A stretch of DNA of 64,000 nucleotides, from positions 162,126 to 226,125 of the forward strand of contig NZ_LMGK01000022.1 of assembly GCF_001427125.1 (NCBI RefSeq), in the 5' to 3' direction. Source of the DNA: Pseudomonas sp. Root562. GTDB taxonomy: Bacteria > Pseudomonadota > Gammaproteobacteria > Pseudomonadales > Pseudomonadaceae. Below, piece after piece: positions 25,612 through 34,946 of this stretch. The first letter of the stretch is position 1. Every line of letters begins with the position of its first letter. The position numbers and the translations under genes are program-made. Below the pieces are notes generated by a model. It searched no databases. It was not told where the DNA came from and saw only the letters and a list, made by a program, of their open reading frames with translations.

Positions 25612-26784
25612 TTATTCAGGATGGGGAAGATGCACGCTGAACCGAGTGCCCTCCTCGGCCGTCGAGCTGACCGCAACCTCCCCGCCATGGGACCTGGCTA
25701 TTTCTCTGACGATGAACAAACCAAGCCCCACGCTTCGCACATCACTGTCGGTTTCGGTGCCACGGGTCATGGGTTCGAACAGAGCGGCCACTAATGCATC
25801 CGCAATTGCCGGGCCGTGGTTATGGACCGAGATCACCGATTGATCGTCACCCCATTCGGAAACAATAGTGATCGGATGCGCCAGATCACCATACGCCACG
25901 CTGTTGGCGACCAGATTGCCAATGACTTGCTGCACCCGGTCAGCATCCAGATAAGCGCGGCCAGAACCGTTGGACGTGTGCAAGAGTGTGGCTTGCGGAA
26001 AAGCGACACGCAGTTCATCAATGCTTTGGCTGATGAATCGATGCAAATCCAGCCAATCGGGATTGACCGCTATACCCCGCCCAATGCGCGCCAGGGCAAA
26101 GTCCAGCAAATCTCCGATCATGCGCTCGGCGCGGTCGGTCGAGCGACTGATGTGCTCGAGCATCTTGCTTTCCTTTGCGCTGCGCTCGGATTGGGCGAGG
26201 ATGTCGGAAGCCATTCTGATAGCCGTCAAAGGGTTCTTCAGATCGTGGCTGACAATCGCGACCATTTGTTCGGCGAATGAAGCGCGGCGCTGGGATTTTT
26301 CGTAAGCGTCGTTCAACGCTGTTTGCGCCTGTTGCAGGGCCGTTTCGGCTGCTGTTTTTTCCCGCAGCAAAGCTTCTGCAGTTCGCCGGGCGTTGAGCAA
26401 TTCGCGCTCGTACTTGTCGCGATCGGTGGTGCCGAACAGCGCCAGTTCATAAAACGCGCCACTTTCGTGCTCTCGTCGCACGCCGTTGAGCAGCATAGTG
26501 ATGATGCGTTTGTTTCGGTGCAGCAGATCGAGCTTCACTTCGGCCACCGAACCCTGCATCTGCATCAGGGGCGCCCAGTGGGTCTGGTGGAAAATCCGCC
26601 CACCCATCGTCAACAGGTCCTGGAAACGCCGACCGACCAAATCAGGGGCATCGCAGCCGATCCAATGGCTGAAGGTCTGATTGCTACGCACAATGGTGCC
26701 ATCTTCCCTGGTGACGACCAGCCCGCAGGGAGCCCCGTCGAACAGTGCTTGCGGATCGAGCAAAAACGGTATGTCAGCCGGCAT
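25612..26784 (-). CDS. PAS-domain histidine kinase overlapping an RsbQ-like hydrolase gene
   Basis: A 390-residue soluble kinase. PAS domain ~10-125 (LFDGAPCGLVVTREDGTI; IGCDAPDLVGRRFQDLL), coiled coil ~130-175, HisKA with the acceptor His in VAIVSHDLKNPLTAIRM, and HATPase_c (ANSVAYGD; VHNHGPAI; GLGLFIVREI). No receiver or output domain. The ATG (26784) lies 11 bases inside the end of the upstream alpha/beta hydrolase gene, so the two are translationally coupled. In Bacillus the RsbQ hydrolase activates the PAS phosphatase RsbP; here the PAS sensor is a kinase. Functional coupling is inferred from the overlap and from that precedent. Confidence 0.85.
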   Translation of the reverse strand: MPADIPFLLDPQALFDGAPCGLVVTREDGTIVRSNQTFSHWIGCDAPDLVGRRFQDLLTMGGRIFHQTHWAPLMQMQGSVAEVKLDLLHRNKRIITMLLNGVRREHESGAFYELALFGTTDRDKYERELLNARRTAEALLREKTAAETALQQAQTALNDAYEKSQRRASFAEQMVAIVSHDLKNPLTAIRMASDILAQSERSAKESKMLEHISRSTDRAERMIGDLLDFALARIGRGIAVNPDWLDLHRFISQSIDELRVAFPQATLLHTSNGSGRAYLDADRVQQVIGNLVANSVAYGDLAHPITIVSEWGDDQSVISVHNHGPAIADALVAALFEPMTRGTETDSDVRSVGLGLFIVREIARSHGGEVAVSSTAEEGTRFSVHLPHPE

Positions 26785-27589
26785 TGGCAGCCGTCCACGG
26801 CAACAAGAAGTTGTCGATAGCTTCAGAACAGGCGCTAGGTACACTCATGTGCGGGCAATGACCGACGTTGGCGACGATGCACAGTGTGCTGTTGGGCATT
26901 ACGGCTTCCAGGTACTTGCCGACCGCAATGGGGGCGATCAGATCATCGGCCGATTGCAGAATCAATGTCGGGGTGGTCAATCCGGCAACATCCTTGCGAT
27001 TGTCGGACATGAACGTCACCCGTGCGAACTGCTTGGCGATCTCAGGCTCGGTACGACAAAAGCTGTTGGTCAACTCTTCGCTCAGCGCCGGCTGGCCGGG
27101 TGCGCCCATGATGACCGGGGCCATGGTGCTGGACCAGCCCAGATAGTTGCTGTCCAGGGTATCAAGCAGCGAGTGAATGTCTTCAAGCTTGAAGCCACCC
27201 ACGTAGTTGTCGGAATCGATATAGCATGGCGACGGGCCGATCATCACATGCGCGTCGATTTTCCCGGGGGACATGCGGTCAGCCAGGACACCGATCATAC
27301 TGCTGACGGAGTGGCTGACCACGATCACTGGCCCGCAGGCATACTCATCAATGATGTCACCCAAATCCTGAGCGTAGCCCGCCAACGAGTCGTATTTTTG
27401 GCGAACATAGGCCCCGAGGTCCGATTGACCCGCGCCTACCAGATCGTACAGCACGACTTTGAAATGCCCGGTGAAGTGATCGACGAGATAACGCCACATG
27501 GTCTGGTCGCAGCCAAAGCCATGGGACAAAATGAGCGTCGCCGAGCCTTCACCGATCACTTTTACATTGTTGCGACTTTGAAGGGACAT
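26774..27589 (-). CDS. RsbQ-like alpha/beta hydrolase
   Basis: A 271-residue alpha/beta hydrolase. RsbQ is about 269 residues and has the triad Ser96-Asp219-His247; here the triad is Ser94 (VVSHSVSSM), Asp216 (QSADDLIAP) and His244 (VGHCPHM), with the same spacing. SHGFGCDQTMWRYL and YDLVGAGQSDL are also typical of the RsbQ/KAI2/D14 group of small-molecule receptors-hydrolases. Expected role: bind or cleave a hydrophobic signal and pass the state to the PAS protein encoded by the overlapping downstream kinase gene. Start 27589 follows GGATAA. Substrate unknown. Confidence 0.87.
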   Translation of the reverse strand: MSLQSRNNVKVIGEGSATLILSHGFGCDQTMWRYLVDHFTGHFKVVLYDLVGAGQSDLGAYVRQKYDSLAGYAQDLGDIIDEYACGPVIVVSHSVSSMIGVLADRMSPGKIDAHVMIGPSPCYIDSDNYVGGFKLEDIHSLLDTLDSNYLGWSSTMAPVIMGAPGQPALSEELTNSFCRTEPEIAKQFARVTFMSDNRKDVAGLTTPTLILQSADDLIAPIAVGKYLEAVMPNSTLCIVANVGHCPHMSVPSACSEAIDNFLLPWTAANAG

Positions 27590-27790
27590 GCTTGTTATCC
27601 AGGGCGGGCCGGAATCAACTCCGATAGCGGGCAGTGTAGATACTCGACAGTGTCCGGTCACGCTTAACTGCCTGCCGGTGGCGTTGACTCATGCCCTTTG
27701 ATGCATTTTCGGCAACACTGAATTGCTATTGACTCAATTGATAGTCCGCTGATCAGAGGTGCATGCTAGAGGGCTGCATGGGGCCTCATA

Positions 27791-27803
27791 TCATTCCGGA
27801 TGA
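27791..27803. promoter_or_regulatory. Candidate MexT site upstream of mexE
   Basis: TCATTCCGGATGA, part of the 15-base palindrome at 27790-27804, lies 84 bases before the mexE start and resembles the site between mexS and mexT. It is the only close match I noticed in the promoter region. Confidence 0.5.
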
Positions 27804-27887
27804 TAGTTACCTTCGGCTCATTCGATTCGTGCCATACAACCTCGCCGAGCATCATTCGCCAATCTAAACACATTGGCGGATGCATCC

Positions 27888-29141
27888 ATGGAACAGTCAT
27901 TCAAACATTTGCGCTTCCCGTTGGCTTTATTGGCCATGGTGGTGATCAGCGCTTGCGGCAAGGCACCGGAAACGGCCGCTACGATGCCGGCGGCGAAAGT
28001 CAGCGTCGCCAAGGTGCTCGAGCAGCCGGTCAACGAGTGGGACGAGTTCACCGGGCGCCTTGAGGCACCGGAAACCGTAGAGATCCGTCCACGGGTCTCC
28101 GGCCAGATCGATGAAGTGGCGTTCACCGAGGGTGCCCTCGTCAAGAAAGGCGACCTGTTGTTCCAGATTGACCCGCGTCCGTTCCAGGCCGAGGTTCGCC
28201 GCCTCGAAGCGCTGGTCTCTCAGGCCCGCGCCACCGCCACCCGCAGCGAAAACGAAGCCCAGCGCGGTGAGCGCCTGCGTACCAGCAATGCGATTTCCGC
28301 CGAACTGGCCGATTCGCGAACCAGTGCCGCCCAGGAAGCCCGCGCCGCAGTCGGCGCCCTGCAAGCTCAACTGGACCTGGCCAAGCTGAACCTCAGCTTT
28401 ACCCGCGTCACCGCGCCGATCAGCGGTCGCGTCAGCCGTGCCGAGATCACCGCCGGTAACCTGGTGACCGCCGATACCACCGCGCTGACCAGCGTGGTGT
28501 CCACCGACAAGGTCTATGCCTACTTCGACGCTGACGAGCGTGTGTTCCTCAAGTACACCCAACTCGCACGCCAGGGTAAACGCGGCGCCACCACCCCGGT
28601 TTACATGGGCCTGTCCAACGAAGACGGCAACCCGCACCAGGGCGTGATGAACTTCGTCGACAACCAGGTCAACCCGAAAACCGGCACCATCCGTGGTCGC
28701 GCCGTGTTCGACAACAGCGACGGCAGCTACACCCCGGGCCTGTATGCACGCCTGAAACTGGTAGGCAGCGGCACCTACAACGCCATGCTGATCAATGACG
28801 AAGCAGTCGGCACTGACCTTGGCAAAAAGTTTGTGCTGGTGATGGATGCCGACAACAAGACCGCCTACCGCGCCGTTGAGCTGGGGCCGAAGATCGAAGG
28901 CTTGCGCATCGTGCGCAACGGCTTGAACAAGGACGACACCATCATCGTCAAGGGCCTGCAACGGGTACGCCCCGGTTCGCCAGTCACCCCTGAAGTGATC
29001 CCGATGGCCAGCGAACAAACGCTCGCGGCCCTCGCACAACAACGACAAGCGCTGGAAGCCAGCAACCTGCCACAAGTCGCACCTGCCAAGGTTGCGCCGG
29101 GCACGGCTGTGAAACTGGCTGCAGCGACCCCACGCGGTTAA
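27888..29141 (+). CDS. mexE: MexE periplasmic adaptor of the MexEF-OprN efflux pump
   Basis: A 417-residue membrane-fusion protein. Lipoprotein signal with lipobox near VISACGKAPET, lipoyl halves (RPRVSGQIDEVAFTEGALVKKG; SFTRVTAPISGRVSRAEI), hairpin and beta-barrel regions in AcrA/MexE order. The sequence fits P. aeruginosa MexE. It joins the RND pump to the outer-membrane channel. It is the first gene of the operon; mexF starts 15 bases downstream. Exported substrates of the pump include chloramphenicol, fluoroquinolones and quorum-signal precursors. A TTG fifteen bases upstream is not preferred. Confidence 0.95.
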   Translation: MEQSFKHLRFPLALLAMVVISACGKAPETAATMPAAKVSVAKVLEQPVNEWDEFTGRLEAPETVEIRPRVSGQIDEVAFTEGALVKKGDLLFQIDPRPFQAEVRRLEALVSQARATATRSENEAQRGERLRTSNAISAELADSRTSAAQEARAAVGALQAQLDLAKLNLSFTRVTAPISGRVSRAEITAGNLVTADTTALTSVVSTDKVYAYFDADERVFLKYTQLARQGKRGATTPVYMGLSNEDGNPHQGVMNFVDNQVNPKTGTIRGRAVFDNSDGSYTPGLYARLKLVGSGTYNAMLINDEAVGTDLGKKFVLVMDADNKTAYRAVELGPKIEGLRIVRNGLNKDDTIIVKGLQRVRPGSPVTPEVIPMASEQTLAALAQQRQALEASNLPQVAPAKVAPGTAVKLAAATPRG

Positions 29142-29156
29142 GGGATAACGACTCCG

Positions 29157-32100
29157 ATGAATTTCTCCCAATTCTTCATTTCACGGCCGATCTTCGCAGC
29201 GGTGCTTTCGCTGCTGATCCTGATCGCCGGTGCGATCTCGCTGTTCCAGTTGCCGATCAGCGAATACCCGGAAGTGGTGCCGCCGACTGTTGTGGTTCGT
29301 GCGAACTTCCCGGGTGCCAACCCGAAAGTCATCGGTGAAACCGTAGCCGCTCCCCTGGAGCAAGCGATCACCGGCGTCGAGAACATGCTCTATATGTCCT
29401 CGCAGTCGACCGCCGACGGCAAGATCACCCTGACCATCACCTTTGCGCTGGGCACTGACCTGGACAACGCTCAGGTGCAGGTGCAGAACCGCGTGACCCG
29501 GACCGAGCCGAAACTTCCCGAGGAAGTGACGCGCATCGGCATCACCGTGGACAAGGCGTCGCCCGACCTGACGATGGTGGTGCACTTGACCTCGCCGGAC
29601 AAACGCTACGACATGCTCTACTTGTCCAACTACGCCCTGCTCAACATCAAGGATGAGCTGGCGCGTCTGGGCGGTGTCGGTGACGTTCAACTGTTCGGCA
29701 TGGGCGATTACTCGCTGCGGGTGTGGCTCGATCCGAACAAGACCGCTTCGCGCAACCTGACTGCAACGGATGTAGTGACCGCGATTCGTGAACAGAACCG
29801 CCAGGTAGCGGCCGGTGCCCTGGGCGCCCCGCCTGCGCCGAATGCCACCGCGTTCCAGCTGTCGGTCAACACCCAGGGTCGTCTGGTTTCCGAGGAAGAG
29901 TTCGAGAACATCATCATTCGCTCGGGCGATAACGGTGAAATCACTCGCCTTAAAGACATCGCTCGGGTCGAGCTGGGTTCCAGCCAATACGCCCTGCGCT
30001 CGTTGCTCAACAACCAGCCGGCGGTGGCGATCCCGATCTTCCAGCGTCCGGGTTCGAACGCGATCGAAATCTCCAACGAAGTGCGGTCGAAAATGGCCGA
30101 GCTGAAGAAGAGCTTCCCCGAAGGCATGGACTTCAGCATTGTCTATGACCCGACGATCTTCGTGCGCGGTTCCATCGAGGCAGTGGTGCATACCCTCTTC
30201 GAAGCGCTGATCCTCGTGGTGCTGGTGGTGATCCTGTTCCTGCAGACCTGGCGCGCGTCGATCATTCCGTTGGTGGCGGTGCCGGTATCGTTGATCGGTA
30301 CGTTTGCGGTGATGCACTTGTTCGGATTCTCGCTGAACGCCCTGTCGTTGTTCGGCCTGGTATTGGCGATCGGTATCGTGGTCGACGATGCGATCGTGGT
30401 GGTGGAGAACGTCGAGCGCAACATTGAACTCGGACTGACGCCGGTCGAAGCGACCAAAAAAGCCATGGGCGAGGTCACCGGCCCGATCATCGCCACGGCG
30501 CTAGTGCTGTGTGCGGTGTTCGTACCGGCGGCGTTCATTTCTGGCCTGACGGGTCAGTTCTATAAGCAGTTCGCCTTGACCATTGCGATTTCGACGGTGA
30601 TTTCGGCCTTCAACTCGCTGACCCTGTCGCCGGCACTGGCTGCGGTATTGCTCAAGGGCCATGACGCACCGAAGGATCGTTTCTCCAAGGTGCTGGACAA
30701 GATGTTTGGCGGCTGGTTGTTCCGCCCGTTCAACCGTTTCTTCGAAAAGGCCAGCCACGGTTATGTCGGCACCGTTGCCCGTGTGATCCGCTCAAGCGGT
30801 ATCGCCCTGCTGCTGTATGCCGGCCTGATGGTCCTGACCTTCTTCGGTTTTTCCAGCACCCCGACCGGTTTCGTACCCGGCCAGGACAAGCAATACCTGG
30901 TGGCCTTCGCGCAATTGCCGGATGCGGCGAGCCTGGACCGTACCGAAGACGTGATCAAGCGCATGTCCGACCTGGCGCTGAAACAGCCTGGCGTGGAAAG
31001 CGCGGTGGCCTTCCCTGGCCTGTCGATCAACGGTTTCACCAACAGCCCGAACGCCGGCATCGTGTTCGTGACCTTGAAACCGTTCGACGAGCGCAAAGAC
31101 CCGAGCATGTCCGCCGGTGCCATCGCCGGTGCCTTGAACGGCCAGTACGCCGGGATTCAGGAAGCCTACATGGCGATCTTCCCGCCACCGCCGGTACAAG
31201 GCCTGGGCACCATCGGTGGTTTCCGCCTGCAGATCGAAGACCGGGGCAACCTGGGCTACGAAGAGCTGTACAAAGAAACCATGAACATCATCAACAAGAG
31301 CCACAGCGTGCCGGAACTGGCCGGGTTGTTCACCAGCTACACCGTGAACGTGCCACAGGTCGATGCCGCCATCGACCGTGAGAAAGCCAAGACCCACGGC
31401 GTGGCCGTCAGCGACATCTTCGACACCCTGCAGATCTACCTGGGTTCGCTGTATGCCAACGACTTCAACCGCTTCGGTCGCACCTATCAGGTCAACGTTC
31501 AGGCCGAACAACAGTTCCGCCTCGAATCCGACCAGATCGGCCAGCTGAAAGTGCGCAACAACAAAGGCGAGATGATCCCGCTGGCGACCTTCATCAAGGT
31601 CAGCGACACCTCGGGACCTGACCGCGTGATGCACTACAACGGTTTCATTACCGCTGAAATCAACGGTGCGGCAGCCCCCGGCTACAGCTCCGGCCAGGCC
31701 GAAAAAGCCATCGAGAAACTGCTCAAGGAAGAACTTCCGAACGGCATGACCTACGAATGGACCGACCTGACCTACCAGCAGATTCTGTCCGGCAACACCG
31801 CGCTGTTCGTGTTCCCGCTCTGTGTGCTGCTGGCGTTCCTGGTGTTGGCGGCCCAATACGAAAGCTGGAGCCTGCCACTGGCGGTGATCCTGATCGTACC
31901 GATGACCCTGCTGTCGGCCATTACCGGGGTGATCGCCTCCGGTGGCGACAACAACATCTTTACCCAGATCGGTTTGATCGTACTGGTGGGGCTTGCCTGT
32001 AAGAACGCGATTCTGATCGTCGAGTTTGCCAAGGACAAACAGCTCGAAGGCATGAGCCCGCTGGCGGCGGTACTCGAAGCGTGCCGTCTGCGTCTGCGGC

Positions 32101-32345
32101 CGATCCTGATGACCTCCTTCGCGTTCATCATGGGTGTGGTGCCACTGGTGTTCTCCAGCGGTGCCGGTGCCGAGATGCGTCATGCGATGGGTGTGGCGGT
32201 GTTCTCCGGGATGCTCGGGGTGACCTTCTTCGGTCTGCTGCTGACGCCGGTGTTCTACGTACTGATCCGTAACTTCGTCGAACGCGGTGAAGCGCGCAAA
32301 GCCGCCAAGGCGCTGAAACTGCAAAATCAGCTGGAGTCGCATTGA
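29157..32345 (+). CDS. mexF: MexF RND efflux transporter
   Basis: A 1062-residue inner-membrane proton-driven pump of the HAE1 RND family, with two sets of TM helices and two large periplasmic loops. N-terminal FFISRPIFAAVLSLLILIAG, the TM4 proton-relay aspartates in GIVVDDAIVVVENVER, and GLACKNAILIVEFAKD near TM10-11 are typical. The stop overlaps the oprN start (TGATG). Confidence 0.97.
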   Translation: MNFSQFFISRPIFAAVLSLLILIAGAISLFQLPISEYPEVVPPTVVVRANFPGANPKVIGETVAAPLEQAITGVENMLYMSSQSTADGKITLTITFALGTDLDNAQVQVQNRVTRTEPKLPEEVTRIGITVDKASPDLTMVVHLTSPDKRYDMLYLSNYALLNIKDELARLGGVGDVQLFGMGDYSLRVWLDPNKTASRNLTATDVVTAIREQNRQVAAGALGAPPAPNATAFQLSVNTQGRLVSEEEFENIIIRSGDNGEITRLKDIARVELGSSQYALRSLLNNQPAVAIPIFQRPGSNAIEISNEVRSKMAELKKSFPEGMDFSIVYDPTIFVRGSIEAVVHTLFEALILVVLVVILFLQTWRASIIPLVAVPVSLIGTFAVMHLFGFSLNALSLFGLVLAIGIVVDDAIVVVENVERNIELGLTPVEATKKAMGEVTGPIIATALVLCAVFVPAAFISGLTGQFYKQFALTIAISTVISAFNSLTLSPALAAVLLKGHDAPKDRFSKVLDKMFGGWLFRPFNRFFEKASHGYVGTVARVIRSSGIALLLYAGLMVLTFFGFSSTPTGFVPGQDKQYLVAFAQLPDAASLDRTEDVIKRMSDLALKQPGVESAVAFPGLSINGFTNSPNAGIVFVTLKPFDERKDPSMSAGAIAGALNGQYAGIQEAYMAIFPPPPVQGLGTIGGFRLQIEDRGNLGYEELYKETMNIINKSHSVPELAGLFTSYTVNVPQVDAAIDREKAKTHGVAVSDIFDTLQIYLGSLYANDFNRFGRTYQVNVQAEQQFRLESDQIGQLKVRNNKGEMIPLATFIKVSDTSGPDRVMHYNGFITAEINGAAAPGYSSGQAEKAIEKLLKEELPNGMTYEWTDLTYQQILSGNTALFVFPLCVLLAFLVLAAQYESWSLPLAVILIVPMTLLSAITGVIASGGDNNIFTQIGLIVLVGLACKNAILIVEFAKDKQLEGMSPLAAVLEACRLRLRPILMTSFAFIMGVVPLVFSSGAGAEMRHAMGVAVFSGMLGVTFFGLLLTPVFYVLIRNFVERGEARKAAKALKLQNQLESH

Positions 32346-33766
32346 TGAGTTTGAAAGCTTTCCTGCCGAGCCTGCTGGTACTGGCACTGAGCGCCTGTGC
32401 CGTCGGCCCGGACTACAAGACCCCAGCCACAGAACCGGCCAACATCACCACCGCCACCGACGGTGCGGCCGGTCAGAAGAATTTTGACCGCTCGCGTTTC
32501 GAAGGCATCTGGTGGCAGCAGTTCGAAGACCCGACCCTCAACCAGTTGGTGACTGAATCGCTCAAGGGCAACCGCGATCTGCGCGTCGCCTTCGCCCGCT
32601 GGAAAGCGGCGCGGGCGATCCGTGACGACGTCAGCAATGACGCGATGCCGACGATCACCAGCCGGGTCAGCAGTGACCTGGGCAAGGGCCAGATCCCTGG
32701 CGAAACCACTGACCGGGTCAATAGCGAACGCTACGACCTGGGCCTGGACATGGCCTGGGAGATCGATCTGTTTGGCCGCATCCAGCGCAATCTGGAATCG
32801 GCCAACGCCGAGCAACAGGCACTCGAGGCTGATCTGTACCAGCTGCAAGTGACCATGATCGCCGAACTGGTGGATGCTTACGGTCAACTGCGCGGTGCCC
32901 AGCTGCGGGAAAAGATTGCCCTGGCCAACCTGGAGAACCAGCAGGAATCGCGCAAGATCACCATCAGCCTGCGTGATGCCGGCGTTGGCGATCAGCTCGA
33001 TGTCGAGCGCGCCGATGCGCGCCTGGCCTCGGTCGAAGCCAGCGTGCCGCAATTGCAGGCGGAGCAGGTGCGGCAGAAAAACCGCATCGCTACCCTGCTC
33101 GGTGAACGCCCGGACAAGCTGACTGTGGACCTCAGCCCCAAAGACCTGCCGGCGATTGCCAAGGCGCTGCCGATTGGTGATCCGGGTGAACTGCTGCAAC
33201 GCCGTCCGGATATTCTCAGTGCCGAACGCAAACTGGCCTCGGCCACGGCGCGCATCGGCGTGGCCAAAGCGGATTTGTTCCCGCGTGTCAGCCTCAGCGG
33301 CTTCCTCGGCTTCACCGCCGGGCGCGGTTCGCAGATCGGCTCCTCGGCGGCCAACGCCTGGGCGCTTGGCCCGAGCATTACCTGGGCGGCCTTCGATCTG
33401 GGCAGCGTGCGTGCCCGTCTGCGCGGCGCCGATGCCGACGCCGAAGGCGCACTGGCGACCTACGAGCAACAAGTGCTGTTGGCCCTGGAAGAATCGGAGA
33501 ACGCCTTCAGCGATTACGGCAAGCGCCAACAACGGCTTATTTCATTGATTCGCCAGAGTGAGTCCAGCCGCTCCGCAGCCGATCTCGCCGAGATCCGCTA
33601 CCGCGAAGGCACCGCCGATTTCCTCGTGCTGCTGGATGCGCAGCGCGAACGTCTGGCGGCTGAAGATACCCAGGCCCAGGCTGAGGTCGATCTGTATCGC
33701 GGCATCGTCGCGATCTACAAGGCCCTGGGCGGTGGCTGGCAGCCGGAGACGGTCGCCAGCAAGTAA
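32345..33766 (+). CDS. oprN: OprN outer-membrane channel of MexEF-OprN
   Basis: A 473-residue TolC/OprM-family lipoprotein channel. The signal ends in the lipobox LALSAC; the mature protein has GPDYKTP and two copies of the coiled-coil plus beta-strand unit (FEDPTLNQLVTESLKGNRDL; LLQRRPDILSAERKLASA). It completes the tripartite pump. ATG 32345 overlaps the mexF stop, so translation is coupled. Confidence 0.95.
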   Translation: MSLKAFLPSLLVLALSACAVGPDYKTPATEPANITTATDGAAGQKNFDRSRFEGIWWQQFEDPTLNQLVTESLKGNRDLRVAFARWKAARAIRDDVSNDAMPTITSRVSSDLGKGQIPGETTDRVNSERYDLGLDMAWEIDLFGRIQRNLESANAEQQALEADLYQLQVTMIAELVDAYGQLRGAQLREKIALANLENQQESRKITISLRDAGVGDQLDVERADARLASVEASVPQLQAEQVRQKNRIATLLGERPDKLTVDLSPKDLPAIAKALPIGDPGELLQRRPDILSAERKLASATARIGVAKADLFPRVSLSGFLGFTAGRGSQIGSSAANAWALGPSITWAAFDLGSVRARLRGADADAEGALATYEQQVLLALEESENAFSDYGKRQQRLISLIRQSESSRSAADLAEIRYREGTADFLVLLDAQRERLAAEDTQAQAEVDLYRGIVAIYKALGGGWQPETVASK

Positions 33767-33817
33767 TTCGGTTTACTAAAGAGCTCCTTTGGTTGGCCGC
33801 AACCAACCAAATTTTTT

Positions 33818-33852
33818 GCCCCGCGTATCATTCGGTCGCGGGGCTTTTTTTG
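33818..33852 (+). terminator. Terminator of mexEF-oprN
   Basis: GCCCCGCG (33818-33825) pairs with CGCGGGGC (33837-33844), followed by seven T residues. A clean rho-independent terminator 51 bases after oprN. Confidence 0.88.
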
Positions 33853-33880
33853 CATTTTTTCAGCCAAACAACATGGATCC

Positions 33881-33972
33881 TGTAGGAGCTAAGATTGCTC
33901 GCGATGACGGTCGAAACTTCAACATTGATAGTGGCTGACATGACGCTATAGCGAGCAAGCTCGGCTCCTACG
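33881..33972. repeat. REPIN whose end supplies the stop of the HlyD-like gene
   Basis: Inverted REPs of the type TGTAGGAGC ... GCTCGCGAT and ATAGCGAGCAAGC ... GCTCCTACGG. Bases 33968-33970 are the TAG stop (minus strand) of the HlyD-family gene, so the repeat overlaps the gene end. Confidence 0.8.
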
Positions 33973-34942
33973 GGGGGTAGCGCTGGTCTTCGGAATTTTG
34001 GGATTGCTGCACGGTCACGGTGGCTGTTGTTCCGGCGCGCAGTTTGTCCTTGCCCGCATAATCCTCGTCGATCCGTATCCGCACCGGCACCCGCTGCGCC
34101 AGTTTCACCCAGGTATAACTGGGGTTGATGTTGGCCAGCAAACGCCCGCCCGGCAGGTTTTCACGGTCGGCGATGGCGAAGGCGATGCTTTGCACGGTGC
34201 CGCCAAATCGCTCGCCACTCATCAACTCGATAGCGACCCGGTCGCCCTCCCCGATTCGCGGCAATTTGGTTTCTTCGAAGTAGCCGCTGATATAAAACGA
34301 ATCGCTGTCCACCAGCGCCACCAAGGGTCCACCCGCCGTTGCATAGTCACCCTGGCGGGTCAGCAGATTGGTGACGTAGCCGCTGACCGGCGACTCGACC
34401 CGGGTGCGTTCAAGATCATGTTCAGCCTCGGCCAGCGCAGCAATCGCCAGTTGCACGTTGGCCTGGGCAAACCCCAGATTGGCCTGGTTGCGCAGCAAAT
34501 CAGCTTCGGCCACGGATACATCGGTGTTGGCTTTTTCCCACTCTTCGCCGGAGATTGCCGAGCGTTCCTTGAGGGTCCGCCGACGGCGTTCTTCGCTCTG
34601 GCGCTGGCGAAGCAGTGCCTGGCTGGCGACAATCGTCGCTTGCGATTGCCCCAGTGAGGCCTTGGACACTTCCACCGCGCGCTTGGCGTGCTCCACTGCC
34701 AGGGTGTAGCGCGAGGGATCGATCTCCAGCAGCAACTGGCCCTTGTCCACATGCTGGTTATCCTGCACGTTGAGTTTGACGATGCGTCCGGCGACATCAG
34801 CGGACAATGTCACCACATCGGCGCGTACCCTGGCGTCCCGGGTCCACGGCGCGCGCGTGTAATGCTCCCAGGCAAACCAGCCGAGCACAAACGCCAGCGC
34901 TACCACGGCTAACGTCGAGAGTCGGGCAAGAATCGTCTTCAA
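33968..34942 (-). CDS. HlyD-family adaptor of an aromatic-acid efflux set (AaeA-like)
   Basis: A 324-residue membrane-fusion protein with one N-terminal membrane helix (LSTLAVVALAFVLGWFAW) and lipoyl/hairpin/barrel regions (TLSADVAGRIVKLNVQDNQHV; VESPVSGYVTNLLTRQGDY). Forms an export complex with the FUSC protein and DUF1656 protein just upstream, as AaeA does with AaeB and AaeX for p-hydroxybenzoate. The final residues and TAG stop come from an adjacent REPIN. Confidence 0.88.
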   Translation of the reverse strand: MKTILARLSTLAVVALAFVLGWFAWEHYTRAPWTRDARVRADVVTLSADVAGRIVKLNVQDNQHVDKGQLLLEIDPSRYTLAVEHAKRAVEVSKASLGQSQATIVASQALLRQRQSEERRRRTLKERSAISGEEWEKANTDVSVAEADLLRNQANLGFAQANVQLAIAALAEAEHDLERTRVESPVSGYVTNLLTRQGDYATAGGPLVALVDSDSFYISGYFEETKLPRIGEGDRVAIELMSGERFGGTVQSIAFAIADRENLPGGRLLANINPSYTWVKLAQRVPVRIRIDEDYAGKDKLRAGTTATVTVQQSQNSEDQRYPP

Positions 34943-34946
34943 GGCA

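Noticed and set aside
27927..29171. Long minus-strand ORF (414 codons)
   Set aside because: Antisense to mexE; Gly/Val/His-rich nonsense without family features.
30792..32387. Long minus-strand ORF (531 codons)
   Set aside because: Antisense to mexF, no recognisable motif.
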